This document shows positions 1 to 9,297 of a DNA stretch of 64,000 bases, one piece after another. Within the stretch, counting starts at the first letter, position 1. Each line of letters starts with the position of its first letter. The stretch lies in NCBI RefSeq assembly GCF_003259225.1, contig NZ_QHJF01000019.1, positions 17,057 to 81,056 on the forward strand. The letters run 5' to 3'. Made by a program: the position numbers and the translations under genes. The notes under the pieces were generated by a model. That model made no database searches. It saw only the letters and a program-made list of their open reading frames with translations, and had not been told where the DNA came from. This DNA is from Marinomonas arctica. GTDB lineage: Bacteria > Pseudomonadota > Gammaproteobacteria > Pseudomonadales > Marinomonadaceae.

Positions 1-1452
1 TGCCGCCCAGATCAATGACTGCCAGTAAAGAGGGACAATGGCCGCATCATTGTAAAGTGTTCTTTCTATCTGCTGCAAAAGCCGTAAACGTCTTTCTGGG
101 TTCATTTCTCTATTAGCTTGACGAATATCATCATCAATACTGGGTTGGCAATATTCGCTGGCATTATAAGCACCTAAGCCCGTTTTGGCATCCGTACAGG
201 CGATAATAAATTCAAATAAGTTGTTCGAGTCCATGGTGTCTGACTGCCAACCCAGCATCATCATATCGGCACTGCGGTTATCAAACTCTTTGAAATATTG
301 TGCTTTAGGTAAGGTTTTTAAATCCACTGTGATATTGATTCGGGCCAACATGGCGGTGATGGCTTGGGCGACTTTTTCGTCGTTCATGTAGCGGTTGTTT
401 GGTGCCATCATGCTGATACGAAAGCCTTTTTCGTAGCCGGCCTGCTTCATCAACTCCAGTGCCTTTGACACATTGTATTCAGGTTCTAGGCCATTAATAT
501 GCCCCAAAAATCGATCCGGACTTAATTGGCCTGCGGGTGTGGCGTAGCCTTTTAGGATTTTTTCGACAATGAGCGGTTTGTTGATGGCCAGGTTGATGGC
601 TCTTCTTACCCTAACATCTTGCAATTCGACACGGCGCTTTTGATTCATATGCAGCAGTAAAATACGCGTGCTGGGCAGTGTAACTAGTTGAATTCCTGGT
701 ATTTTTTTGGTTCGTTCTATGTCTATCGGTGACACAGGAAAAATAAAATCCACATCGCCAGAGAGCAACGCTGCCAGCCGAGTCGAGTCCGCGTGAATGG
801 GCGTTAGGATGATTTGATCGACATTGCCAGCGGTATCTTTATCCCAGTAATTGGGGTTGCGTTTAAGTTCCATGCGGCTGCCCAATTCACGATTCATGAG
901 TATGAAGGGGCCAGTGCCGGAGACATGGCTAGAAGCGAAGGTTTCGCCGTATTTAATGATTTCGTCGTGGCCTTGGTAAAATGTCTTATCGAGTGGAAAG
1001 ACATAGGTCATTATGTTGAGTAACAGAGGGTTGGTATAGGTCGTATGAACGTCGATGGTGTAATCGTCTACCATAGAAACAGCGTCGATTGTGTCGAACA
1101 TAGCACGAAAATCAGGCGACCTTTTTAACCGATGAATGGTGTACACCACGTCTTTTGCGGAAAACGGATTGCCATTGCTAAAGGTGACATCTTCGCGTAA
1201 ATAAAAGCGCATGGTCTGAGCATCAAGCCGCTGCCACTTGGTAGCCAAACGGGGCTCAAATTGGCCATTTTGCTTCCATCGTATAAGCGGGTCGAAAACA
1301 AGGTGAGAAAATTGTAATGTGCTTTCTGACAGCTGCTCGTGTGGATCCAATGAAACAGGGTCAGCGTCGAATGCCATTCTTAGGGTTGTTGCTGCCGCTT
1401 GATTCCATAAGATGAGAGCCAAGCAGCAGGTTATCATAACCTTTATTTTCAT
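1..1452 (-). CDS. ABC transporter substrate-binding protein, peptide/nickel type (SBP family 5), C-terminus cut by window
   Basis: This periplasmic solute-binding protein of the DppA/OppA family would deliver an oligopeptide or similar ligand to an inner-membrane ABC importer. The reverse strand is open from an ATG at 1452 down to base 1 with no stop (484 codons seen). The N-terminus is a short hydrophobic signal sequence (MKIKVMITCCLALILW) followed by family-typical motifs: LDPHEQ near residue 37, then a DPLIRW stretch and FSNGNPFSAKDVVYT, the conserved strand that precedes the hinge. At the cut end, IVPLYWQ is the usual C-terminal ligand-pocket motif, so only a small part is probably missing. 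No permease or ATPase gene is visible; they would have to lie off the left edge. Substrate cannot be told from sequence alone. Confidence 0.85.
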   Translation of the reverse strand, partial: MKIKVMITCCLALILWNQAAATTLRMAFDADPVSLDPHEQLSESTLQFSHLVFDPLIRWKQNGQFEPRLATKWQRLDAQTMRFYLREDVTFSNGNPFSAKDVVYTIHRLKRSPDFRAMFDTIDAVSMVDDYTIDVHTTYTNPLLLNIMTYVFPLDKTFYQGHDEIIKYGETFASSHVSGTGPFILMNRELGSRMELKRNPNYWDKDTAGNVDQIILTPIHADSTRLAALLSGDVDFIFPVSPIDIERTKKIPGIQLVTLPSTRILLLHMNQKRRVELQDVRVRRAINLAINKPLIVEKILKGYATPAGQLSPDRFLGHINGLEPEYNVSKALELMKQAGYEKGFRISMMAPNNRYMNDEKVAQAITAMLARINITVDLKTLPKAQYFKEFDNRSADMMMLGWQSDTMDSNNLFEFIIACTDAKTGLGAYNASEYCQPSIDDDIRQANREMNPERRLRLLQQIERTLYNDAAIVPLYWQSLIWAA

Positions 1453-1673
1453 TATCTCTGTCTCTTTATTGGGTATGGCTTACACGCGATGACGGTGTGC
1501 TTTATCGAATTGCGTGAACACGATTTAGAAAGCATGACGATGATCCTGACCATGTAGACGACCCAGCATTTTTGCAAAAAAATAAGTAAAAAGACAGCAA
1601 GAGCATCTTGTTTTGTCATATTAAGATGGAATTGTGTTTTATTTAAAGTATTTCGCCAGCTGCGTAGGTAAAT

Positions 1674-2273
1674 ATGAATTATTTTGCACATCTGCACATT
1701 GCCTCTATTACAAATACCTCTTGGGTTGGCAATTTATTGGGGGATTTTCCAGTTGAACCCGCCAGTTTAGAGGCGGATTTGCTGGTGGGTTGGCGTTTGC
1801 ACCAAAAAGTAGATGTCATGGTTGACCAGCACGAAGCCAGTGTGTTGTTTCGCTCTATGGCACGGAAGGGGCGTCGCCGATTTGCTGGGATTGTACAAGA
1901 TATAGTCATGGATTACTGGCTCATTCAATATTGGTCAGATTTTAGCACGCAACCTCTGTCTGTGTTTTGTGAGCAAGCGGTATCAGGATTGGCGCTGGAT
2001 AAGGAGCGAAGCCCTGATCGTTTAAAAAACATGATTTGTTCATTGGAGCGTGAAAATTGGTTGTCCAACTTGGGGACGTTAGACGGGGTTGAAAAAGCGA
2101 TTCGTTCCATTATGCATCGTTGGCAACATGGGACGCATTTGCAAGGCTTTGTTGAGGAGCTGCCGAGTGTGATTGCTCAAGCAGAGGCGCCATTTTTACA
2201 TTTGTATCCAGATCTCTTGGCGTATGTGCGACAAGAAATGAAAAAAACCGAGGCCACACACAGCCTCGGTTGA
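1674..2273 (+). CDS. acpH: Acyl carrier protein phosphodiesterase (AcpH family)
   Basis: AcpH removes the 4'-phosphopantetheine arm from holo-ACP in the cytoplasm. The 199-residue product has the usual family length and motifs in the usual order: MNYFAHLHIA at the start, GNLLGDF near residue 19, GWRLHQKVDVMVDQH near residues 39-53 and a GIVQDIVMDYWL metal-site helix near residues 73-84. The H and D residues in these motifs match the HD-like metal ligands of the family. It stands alone between the minus-strand binding protein gene and the rbgA operon. The stop codon lies inside a strong inverted repeat. The assignment rests on motif recognition. Confidence 0.8.
   Translation: MNYFAHLHIASITNTSWVGNLLGDFPVEPASLEADLLVGWRLHQKVDVMVDQHEASVLFRSMARKGRRRFAGIVQDIVMDYWLIQYWSDFSTQPLSVFCEQAVSGLALDKERSPDRLKNMICSLERENWLSNLGTLDGVEKAIRSIMHRWQHGTHLQGFVEELPSVIAQAEAPFLHLYPDLLAYVRQEMKKTEATHSLG
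2246..2271 (-). terminator. Hairpin with a T-tract on the minus strand, inside the 3' end of acpH
   Basis: AACCGAGGC at 2246-2254 pairs with GCCTCGGTT at 2263-2271. The run of seven A on the plus strand just before the left arm becomes a T-tract after the hairpin on the minus strand. It therefore reads as a terminator for leftward transcription, not for acpH itself. No leftward gene is seen to its right, so it may only block antisense transcription. Confidence 0.5.
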
Positions 2274-2537
2274 ATGGACCCTTTAGCGATGTAAATCGCT
2301 GTGATCCGATCGAGAGAACAACCATATAAACGCTACAAGCTCAGTGCAGATTCTTTGCTTTCGTCTACATGGCGCAAATGAGTATAGAGCGTTTACGCCA
2401 TACGTTGCCTTGATTTGGATCAGATTAGAGCGGGTTACTCAAATTAAAGACGCTATAGCAGTATTTTCTCTATCTTGAGAAGAACTTATGGTAGAATCCG
2501 CCACCGAAAAAGACTTGGTTAGAATAGGAGTGTTAGG

Positions 2538-3566
2538 TTGAGCGTTCAGTGGTATCCAGGGCACATGAATAAAGCGCGTCGAGAAATCGAAGAGGTCATG
2601 ACGCAAGTAGACATCGTGATTGAAGTGTTGGATGCCCGCATTCCTGATTCGAGTCAAAACCCGATGCTCAATACGCTGCGTGGGGATGTCCCTGTATTGC
2701 GTTTGTTGAATAAAAAAGACTTGGCAGATAAAACTCGTCTAGACTTATGGTTAGAGCACTGGCGTGGCAGTGAGACGGTGTTAGCGCATCCGTTTTCCAC
2801 TTTGGATAAAGCCGACGTGGCGAAAGTCAGTCAATGGGTGAGTCAAATGGTTCCCCATAGAGGCAGTGCTGAAAAGCCTATTCGAGCCATGATTGCCGGT
2901 ATTCCCAACGTTGGTAAGTCGAGTTTGATGAACGCTTTATTAGGTCGTCGTGTTGCAAAAGTAGGTGACGAACCCGCGGTGACGAAGTCGCAACAAAAGC
3001 TGAAAGTAACGAATGGTTTTCAGATACTGGATACGCCGGGTATTTTATGGCCGAAAATTGAAAACCCTGATGCCAGTTATCGCTTGGCTGTGACAGGTGC
3101 CGTTCGTGCTACCGCTATTAATTATGAAGATGTTGCCTTGGTGGGTTTGAAGTTTTTTATTGCCGACTATTTAGATTCTCTTGTGACGCGTTATAAGTTA
3201 AAAGAGATTTCAGCGGATCCTTACGAGGTGCTCAAGGTTATTGGTTCCAAGCGCGGGGCGTTACGGGCTGGTGGTAAAGTCGACATGCATAAAGCGGCAG
3301 AAGTCTTTTTGAATGATGTAAGAACGGGGGCTATTGGGCCTTATGTCATGGAAACGCCAGAGATGATTGCGCACGAAGAGCGTTTGGTTGAAGAAGCAAA
3401 AGCGAAAAAAGAAGCCGAACGACAAGCGAGGTTGGCTGCCGCTGTTCCACAACGCCAGCAAGCAATTAACCGTGCTTATCGAAATGCTCAAGCGACAGCT
3501 CAAGTAGAATCAACAGAACAAGTTCACACTATTCAGCAAGATGAGAACACAGATGACAAGCAGTGA
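2538..3566 (+). CDS. rbgA: Ribosome biogenesis GTPase YlqF/RbgA
   Basis: This is a circularly permuted GTPase that assists late assembly of the 50S ribosomal subunit. The permutation is visible: the G4 motif NKKD (residues 58-61) precedes the G1 P-loop GIPNVGKSS (121-129), with the G3 motif DTPG at 165-168. The N-terminal WYPGHM motif (residues 5-10) is diagnostic for the family. The start is the TTG at 2538, because the next ATG would remove WYPGHM; AGGAG at 2526-2530 lies 7 bases upstream. The C-terminal tail after about residue 290 is rich in A, E, Q and K, is probably a basic helical RNA-binding extension, and makes this copy a little longer than Bacillus RbgA. The next gene, yacL, follows almost directly. 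Confidence 0.9.
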   Translation: MSVQWYPGHMNKARREIEEVMTQVDIVIEVLDARIPDSSQNPMLNTLRGDVPVLRLLNKKDLADKTRLDLWLEHWRGSETVLAHPFSTLDKADVAKVSQWVSQMVPHRGSAEKPIRAMIAGIPNVGKSSLMNALLGRRVAKVGDEPAVTKSQQKLKVTNGFQILDTPGILWPKIENPDASYRLAVTGAVRATAINYEDVALVGLKFFIADYLDSLVTRYKLKEISADPYEVLKVIGSKRGALRAGGKVDMHKAAEVFLNDVRTGAIGPYVMETPEMIAHEERLVEEAKAKKEAERQARLAAAVPQRQQAINRAYRNAQATAQVESTEQVHTIQQDENTDDKQ

Positions 3567-3577
3567 GGTTCACGGTC

Positions 3578-3958
3578 ATGGATTATGAAATTGCCTTTGA
3601 TCAGGACGAAAATGTTTATCGCATTTACACCGGATACGAGTTTGCCGCCATTGGTGAATGGGTTTCCGAATACGTGCGCGATCTAGAAAGTATTCAGCGG
3701 GTTTTAATGGCGGCTCGTTTAGCAGAAACGGCGAAAGAAGTGACGGAGTTTAAACACGGTCCCTTTGATGTTGTGCTAAGTGAAGAAGGCGTCTCAGTGT
3801 CTAGGCAGATTGATCTTGATTCAGCGGAAGAAGAGATAAAAGCAATGTTTGATAGTCAAGAAAGCTTTTATCAGACGTCAACCGACGGTATACAAGCAGA
3901 ATGCGGTTTGGACGACTTAATTAATTTGATTGAAAATTGGCACGAAGTACTGCAATAA
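3578..3958 (+). CDS. yacL: UPF0231 family protein YacL
   Basis: A small acidic cytoplasmic protein of the YacL/UPF0231 family, whose function is not established. The start MDYEIAFDQD matches the family N-terminus (MDYEF in E. coli). The ATG at 3578 is therefore preferred over the GTG at 3563, which overlaps the rbgA stop; GAGG at 3565-3568 is a suitable ribosome-binding site for the ATG. GLDDLINLIENW near the C-terminus matches the conserved VEDFLQVV-type helix of the family. It is probably cotranscribed with rbgA. Length (126 residues) is normal for the family. Confidence 0.75.
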   Translation: MDYEIAFDQDENVYRIYTGYEFAAIGEWVSEYVRDLESIQRVLMAARLAETAKEVTEFKHGPFDVVLSEEGVSVSRQIDLDSAEEEIKAMFDSQESFYQTSTDGIQAECGLDDLINLIENWHEVLQ

Positions 3959-4043
3959 CCTTAACGTGTTAGGGGAGTTGTTCCTTGCGCTGGCTGGGTT
4001 TACACTAGTGCTTGTTTATTTTTTACGTTTTTAGGGAGCCGAT

Positions 4044-4643
4044 ATGCTCATCGAATTGGAAAAAGCCCGCACTCGAAACAATGTTGTTCGCATTTTTCGT
4101 GAAGAATTGGATGGACCAGATAGCTGGACTGACGGTTTTGTTGTGGATGCCAACGAAGAAATGGTTTTGCTCCAATTGGTGGATGACAGTGTTCGTCTTA
4201 ATGGTTATCAAATTCTCTTTTTAGAGGATATTAGCGACTTTGCTCACCCCGCGCCGTTTAATGATTTTCAGAAGAAAGTCTTGGAACTTCGTGGCGAGGA
4301 AGTGACGGACCCTGAAGTGGATCTGGATGACTTGGCGGTATTGTTGATTGATATCAGCGAAGAATTTGGGCTTGTGACGCTGCATCGTGAAGAAGTTGAG
4401 CCTGACAGTTGCGAAATCGGACGCGTTGTTCGTGCCGATGCGGTGACCTATGAGCTAGAGGAAATTGGCTCTGATGCACGCTGGTTTGATGATACTTTTG
4501 AGTACGATTTGTACGATATCACGCGTATTGAGTTCGGTGGCGCCTACGAGGATGCGTTGTTGCTAGCAAACGATGCAATGGGCGATGACGCCTATGAACG
4601 CTCGGATGAATACCCTGATGACGGTATTGTAGACGAAGACTAG
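4044..4643 (+). CDS. Acidic protein of unknown function with an internal duplication
   Basis: I do not recognise this 199-residue family. It is strongly acidic, especially the Asp-rich tail after residue 175, and has no signal peptide or membrane segment, so a soluble cytoplasmic protein is likely. Two segments look like copies of one unit: residues about 13-75 (FREEL, DSWTDGFVVDANEE, DDSVRLNGYQILFLEDISDF) and about 109-171 (HREEV, DSCEIGRVVRADAV, DDTFEYDLYDITRIEF). Each unit alternates beta-strand-like stretches, suggesting a small barrel repeated twice. GGGAG upstream of the ATG is a good ribosome-binding site, and a terminator follows directly, so it is a stand-alone transcript or the last gene after rbgA-yacL. 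Confidence 0.7.
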   Translation: MLIELEKARTRNNVVRIFREELDGPDSWTDGFVVDANEEMVLLQLVDDSVRLNGYQILFLEDISDFAHPAPFNDFQKKVLELRGEEVTDPEVDLDDLAVLLIDISEEFGLVTLHREEVEPDSCEIGRVVRADAVTYELEEIGSDARWFDDTFEYDLYDITRIEFGGAYEDALLLANDAMGDDAYERSDEYPDDGIVDED

Positions 4644-4670
4644 TGAATCACTCTTTTTCTAATTTATAGC

Positions 4671-4697
4671 AAAAACGCCTTAACGGGCGTTTTTTTA
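4671..4697 (+). terminator. Rho-independent terminator after the acidic protein gene
   Basis: AAAAACGCC at 4671-4679 pairs with GGCGTTTTT at 4686-4694 across a 6-base loop, and T residues follow. Confidence 0.85.
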
Positions 4698-4795
4698 TTT
4701 ATATTGTCGTATTTATGTTGTTTTATTGGACGATCTTGGCGGTTTTTGATGACGTGTTTTGCGAATAAAACGAAATAAAAAATAGGAAGCTTTTT

Positions 4796-7150
4796 ATGTC
4801 TCGGTGGATAACCCTTTTTCTGGCATTGGTGCTTGTTTCTGGCTGTGCGGCGTACGCTACTCATCAGTTTGATTCTGTGTTTGGCGCGCAAGATACGGCA
4901 AACCGAACTGGTGATATCAATGACGAGGAAGCGGCTTTTTATAATGAGCAAGTTAAGCCTATTTTAGACAGTCGTTGTGTCTCCTGTCATGCCTGTTACG
5001 ATGCACCGTGTCAGTTGAAGTTGACGGCTGCAGGCGGGATTGAACGAGGTGGCTCAAAAGAGCTGGTTTATGATGGTACTCGCTTATTAGCATCCTCTCC
5101 GACGCGTTTGTTTATTGATGCGAAAAGCCCCGATGAATGGCGGACAAAAGGGTTTCATCCGGTTTTAAACGAACGTGAGCAATCGCCTTCCGCAAATTTG
5201 CAAGGTAGTTTGCTGTATCGTGCTGTTGCACTGCGCAAGAAACAGGGCGATTTTACGCAGCCGATTTTACCAGATAGCTATGATTTCTCGCTCGCTCGTG
5301 ATCAGCAATGTGTCAGTATTGAGGAGTATCAGCAGTTTGAAAGAGATTACCCTAATTGGGGGATGCCTTATGGTCTTCCCGCGTTAAGTGACAACGAATA
5401 TGATGTATTAACTCGGTGGTTGGCGAAAGGTGGCAAGATGCCAGAAGCCAAGCCTTTGCCTGTTAAGCTACAACAACAGGTGGCGTTATGGGAATCGCGA
5501 TTAAATGGCGATGACCTTAAAGGCCAGTTGGTGTCTCGTTACATATATGAACATCTTTACTTATATAGTCTTTACTTGGGGGATGATAGCAGTGAAGACT
5601 TTCGCTTTCAGTTAGTGCGCTCTAAGACGCCGCCCGGCGAGCCAATTGATCGCATTGCTACGCGTCGTCCATATGATTCTCCGGGGGTTGATCGTGTGTA
5701 TTACCGACTTTGGGCTGACCCGGAAGTAAAGGTTCAAAAAAATCATATTCCCATGCAGCTTGACGAAGCGAGGTATGCCCGCTGGCAGTCCTATTTTTAT
5801 GGTAATGATTACGAGGTAACGAGAGACCCAGGATATGCGCCGGAAGTGGCGACAAATCCCTTCAGAGCCTTCCGTGAAATTCCTGCTTATGGACGTTATC
5901 GCTTTCTGTTGGATCACTCTCAGAAAACCATCATGTCATTTATTAAGGGCCCTGTGTGTCGTGGGCAAGTTGCTGTGAATGTGATTAATGAGCAATTTTG
6001 GGTGTATTTTCTTGATCCAGAAATTGCGTACAACAAAGGCTCAGCAGATTATTTAGAAGATCAAGTGCAGAATTTAGATTTGCCTGCTATTGGATCAAGT
6101 AACGCGCTATCACCCACTTCTTGGGTGACGTTTTCTGAACAACAAAAGTCGTATTTATCGGCGAAAGCCGCATTGATTGAATCGGAAGTGGGTAAGACCA
6201 TTCCTTTGGATTTACGTGTTATCTGGGACGGTGATGGGAATAATAGCAATGCGGTATTAACGGTTTTTCGGCACTTTGATAATGCCTCTGTCGTAAAGGG
6301 TATGGTTGGTCAGCATCCTAAAACGTCGTGGGTGATTGATTACCCTTTGTTAGAGCGCATTCATTACCTGTTAGTGGCGGGATTTGATGTTTACGGCAAT
6401 GTGGGTCATCAATTGGTTACACGTTTGTATATGGACTTTTTGCGCATGGAAGGGGAGATGAATTTTTTACTTTTTTTGCCCAAGGAGGACCGAGAATCGA
6501 TTCGGCAATATTGGTATCGGGGCGCTGATCAAACCATCAAAAATTACATTTTTAGTGATTACATAAAAGTGGACAGTCAGTCTCAAGTTGAATACAGCAC
6601 GGATGATCGTCAGTCTGAACTGTATGAGAAGCTTAGACATAAGCTGGCGGCCGTATTGGATCATAGTCATGACCTAGAGCAGAGCAAGTTGTCTGCGAAT
6701 CAAATTGAAGCCTTGTATAAGCTTCAGTCTGTGCGTGGGGGCGGTTTGGTGCATTTACCCAATGTCGCGACAGTCTTAGTGACACAGCAAGGCGTGCCTT
6801 TGGACGTGATTAGTCTGATCCATAATAAGGCTCACGCTAATATATCGAGCTTATTGGATGAAGAAGCAGCTCGTTTGCCAGAAGAAGATGGGGTGACGAT
6901 TGCGAAAGGTGTATTAGGCGACTATCCAAATGTATTAATGCAAGTGGAAGAAAGTGAGTTGGTTGCTTGGGCTGATCAAGTTGCTAACCTTAAAACACAG
7001 GCGGATTATGCCGCCCTTCTTGATAGCTTTGGTATACGCAGGACGCATCCAAATTTCTGGTTTGTGAGTGATGCAATCAGCAACTTAAATAAACTTGATC
7101 GTCCAAGAGAGAGCGGCATATTGGATTACAATCGCCTAGAGAATAAATAA
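4796..7150 (+). CDS. cti: Fatty acid cis/trans isomerase
   Basis: Cti is a periplasmic haem protein that converts cis-unsaturated phospholipid acyl chains to trans, stiffening the membrane under solvent or heat stress. The product has 784 residues, close to the Pseudomonas enzyme. The N-terminus carries a hydrophobic segment ending in LVSGC, which resembles a lipobox, so it may be a lipoprotein rather than a freely soluble periplasmic protein. The cytochrome c-type site CVSCH lies near residue 61 within CVSCHACYDAPCQ, a motif typical of this family. AGGAAG precedes the ATG. The gene is monocistronic: a terminator lies upstream and an unrelated monooxygenase follows after about 150 bases. Such isomerases occur in Pseudomonas, Vibrio and marine Oceanospirillales. 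Confidence 0.9.
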   Translation: MSRWITLFLALVLVSGCAAYATHQFDSVFGAQDTANRTGDINDEEAAFYNEQVKPILDSRCVSCHACYDAPCQLKLTAAGGIERGGSKELVYDGTRLLASSPTRLFIDAKSPDEWRTKGFHPVLNEREQSPSANLQGSLLYRAVALRKKQGDFTQPILPDSYDFSLARDQQCVSIEEYQQFERDYPNWGMPYGLPALSDNEYDVLTRWLAKGGKMPEAKPLPVKLQQQVALWESRLNGDDLKGQLVSRYIYEHLYLYSLYLGDDSSEDFRFQLVRSKTPPGEPIDRIATRRPYDSPGVDRVYYRLWADPEVKVQKNHIPMQLDEARYARWQSYFYGNDYEVTRDPGYAPEVATNPFRAFREIPAYGRYRFLLDHSQKTIMSFIKGPVCRGQVAVNVINEQFWVYFLDPEIAYNKGSADYLEDQVQNLDLPAIGSSNALSPTSWVTFSEQQKSYLSAKAALIESEVGKTIPLDLRVIWDGDGNNSNAVLTVFRHFDNASVVKGMVGQHPKTSWVIDYPLLERIHYLLVAGFDVYGNVGHQLVTRLYMDFLRMEGEMNFLLFLPKEDRESIRQYWYRGADQTIKNYIFSDYIKVDSQSQVEYSTDDRQSELYEKLRHKLAAVLDHSHDLEQSKLSANQIEALYKLQSVRGGGLVHLPNVATVLVTQQGVPLDVISLIHNKAHANISSLLDEEAARLPEEDGVTIAKGVLGDYPNVLMQVEESELVAWADQVANLKTQADYAALLDSFGIRRTHPNFWFVSDAISNLNKLDRPRESGILDYNRLENK

Positions 7151-7303
7151 CCCGGTGGTTTATTGAAAAAGAGAGTGTCGTCTGTTTATGAGAATGGAAA
7201 CTGGGCGACGCTTCTGCATTTTCTGCATGATTGTTGGCTTGTTCTCTCTCTAAAAGGACCCAAATAAAAGGTATATTCTTTATCACCTTATTGGGTAAGT
7301 ATT

Positions 7304-8287
7304 ATGATTCCTTTTTCAATTCTTGATTTGGCTCCGGTTGCCGATGGTTATTCTGTTGCCGATTCATTGGCGATGAGTCGCAGAATGGCGATGGCAGCAG
7401 AAGAAAACGGTTACGCGCGTTTTTGGTTGGCTGAGCACCATGGTATGGCAGGCGTAGCCAGCTCTGCGACGTCGGTTGTGTTGTCTTACATAGGTGCTGC
7501 GACATCCACTATTCGCATTGGCTCGGGTGGTGTTATGTTGCCGAATCATTCGCCTTTAGTGATCGCGGAGCAGTTTGGTACTCTGGCTGAGCTTTATCCG
7601 GGGCGAGTCGATTTAGGCCTAGGTCGCGCACCGGGGACGGACATGCAAACAGCACGTGCTCTGCGCCGTAACATGGATGCCTCGGTGGACAGCTACCCAG
7701 ATGATGTCCTAGAGCTGCAGCGTTTACTTGGTCAGGGAACGCAAGGGGTAATGGCGGTACCTGGGCACAATACTCATGTGCCCCTTTGGATGTTGGGTTC
7801 GAGTCTGTATAGCGCTCAAGTGGCGGCAGAATTTGGGTTGCCTTATTCTTTTGCGTCGCATTTTGCGCCAGATCAATTGATTCAAGCGCTGACGGTTTAT
7901 CGTCGAAACTTCAAGGCCTCCGAACAGCTTGCCAAGCCTCACACAATGGCGGGTGTTATGGCGGTTGTGGCGGAGACGGATGAAGAGGCAAAGTACTTAT
8001 TTACGTCGGCACAGCAACAATTTGTCAATTTGCGTCGTAACCGCAATTTACCCTTTTCAAAACCCGTCGACAATATGAATGAGATCTGGTCGCCGAGTGA
8101 AAAGCACATGGTTGAGCACATGTTGCAGTATGCCATGGTGGGATCAAAAGAAAGTGTTGCGTTTCAATTGACGAGCTTTCTAGAGTTAACAAAGGTGGAT
8201 GAACTGATTGTTTCTATGCCGATTCATGATTCGGAAGCGAGATTGAAATCGCTGCGCCTAATGGCCGAGATCCGAGATGGTCTTTAA
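7304..8287 (+). CDS. LLM-class flavin-dependent oxidoreductase (luciferase-like monooxygenase, YhbW type)
   Basis: A cytoplasmic TIM-barrel flavoprotein of the bacterial luciferase-like superfamily, probably using reduced FMN and oxygen on an unknown substrate. Motifs seen are the N-terminal [18 protein letters not shown] near residue 45 (common to this subgroup), [16 protein letters not shown], and [10 protein letters not shown] near residue 107. The length of 327 residues is standard. It stands alone and is followed by a terminator shared with the convergent lpxL-like gene. Substrate and physiological role cannot be read from the sequence; YhbW-type proteins are mostly uncharacterised. Confidence 0.8.
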   Translation: MIPFSILDLAPVADGYSVADSLAMSRRMAMAAEENGYARFWLAEHHGMAGVASSATSVVLSYIGAATSTIRIGSGGVMLPNHSPLVIAEQFGTLAELYPGRVDLGLGRAPGTDMQTARALRRNMDASVDSYPDDVLELQRLLGQGTQGVMAVPGHNTHVPLWMLGSSLYSAQVAAEFGLPYSFASHFAPDQLIQALTVYRRNFKASEQLAKPHTMAGVMAVVAETDEEAKYLFTSAQQQFVNLRRNRNLPFSKPVDNMNEIWSPSEKHMVEHMLQYAMVGSKESVAFQLTSFLELTKVDELIVSMPIHDSEARLKSLRLMAEIRDGL

Positions 8288-8325
8288 TGTTAAGTAATAT
8301 GGCGGTTTAAAAAATCCTAGCCGTT

Positions 8326-8370
8326 AAAAAAGCCACTGGAAATTTGATGTTCTCCAGTGGCTTTTTTTTA
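8326..8370 (+). terminator. Terminator between convergent genes, likely bidirectional
   Basis: AAAAAAGCCACTGGA at 8326-8340 pairs with TCCAGTGGCTTTTTT at 8353-8367. A-rich and T-rich flanks on the two sides would allow termination from either strand. Confidence 0.85.
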
Positions 8371-9297
8371 TTTGTCGTAAGGCGATGGATCGCCCGCAAC
8401 AGGTTGTGTCTTAAAGCGTCGATGCGACCAATAATATTGCTCTTTTTTGGGTTCTATAACGGACTGCATTAATTCATTGATCCTGGTCGCGTTTTCAACA
8501 TCGTCTTGGCTTGGATAGTTTTCCACTTCAGTCAAACTTAGATGATAGCCCTTTTCGGTTCTACCATAATCATAAAGCACCACTGGCGCATTGGTCATGT
8601 TGGCGATACGTCCAATATGAGCGATGGTGGCACATTGGCGACCATAGAATGGGGCGAAGACAGAGTTTCTTCGTCCATAATCTTGATCGACCGCGTACCA
8701 AACCGCTTTGTTCTGTTTCAGTGATTTCAGTACTTCTCGCATGTTGGTGCGTTCAATGGTTTTAGAAAAAATAGCTTGGCGCTGACGCTCCATGACCCAG
8801 TTCATGACTGGATTGGTCTGTAGTTTGTAGATGGGATGAACATCAATAAAGCGTGGCATCTGACCTCCGCAAATATCGAGAGAAGAAAAGTGTCCACTAA
8901 TAAGTATGCAGCCGCGACCTTTGGCGAGCACTCGATCAATGACGTCTTGCCCTTCAAAAGTGACTCGTGAATGAAACTTAGCCTGGTTTTGGAACCAAGA
9001 CGCGAATGTTTCAATTGTGCCTTTTCCTAGGCTTTCAAAGTGCGCTTTAGTTAACTTTTTTCGTTCTATTGCGCTCATGTCAGGGTAGCAGATTTTTAAG
9101 TTTACATCGCAAATGTGTCTACGTCTTTTCGCGATGGCATGCAGTGCCCGGCCAAGATATTTTCCTAGACCTTGTTGTAGCGACCAAGGTAGAAAGCTCA
9201 AGGCGTAGGCGATTCCCATAGCAAGCCAGCTTAACCAGTGCTTTGGGCCAAGGTAGTGAGTGATGCTTTCGTCTAACGTTGAGATTTTTTTAGCCAC
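8368..9297 (-). CDS. LpxL/HtrB-family lipid A acyltransferase
   Basis: This inner-membrane acyltransferase should add a secondary acyl chain to Kdo-lipid A (or a related lipid). The N-terminal hydrophobic helix (about residues 20-45) anchors it. The catalytic HX4D motif is GHFSSLD, near residue 135, and SHRRFKTQP near the C-terminus matches the conserved WxHRRFK block. The start is the GTG at 9297, with GGAAGG just upstream, and it overlaps the end of kdkA by 8 bases, so the two are translationally linked. Pairing with a Kdo kinase and a heptosyltransferase-like gene makes a lipid A/core role likely. Whether the donor is lauroyl, myristoyl or another chain cannot be told. Confidence 0.85.
   Translation of the reverse strand: MAKKISTLDESITHYLGPKHWLSWLAMGIAYALSFLPWSLQQGLGKYLGRALHAIAKRRRHICDVNLKICYPDMSAIERKKLTKAHFESLGKGTIETFASWFQNQAKFHSRVTFEGQDVIDRVLAKGRGCILISGHFSSLDICGGQMPRFIDVHPIYKLQTNPVMNWVMERQRQAIFSKTIERTNMREVLKSLKQNKAVWYAVDQDYGRRNSVFAPFYGRQCATIAHIGRIANMTNAPVVLYDYGRTEKGYHLSLTEVENYPSQDDVENATRINELMQSVIEPKKEQYYWSHRRFKTQPVAGDPSPYDK

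Noticed and set aside
1452..1697. 81-codon minus-strand frame before the binding-protein gene
   Set aside because: It crosses the start region of the binding-protein gene and acpH, has no ribosome-binding site and no recognisable domain.
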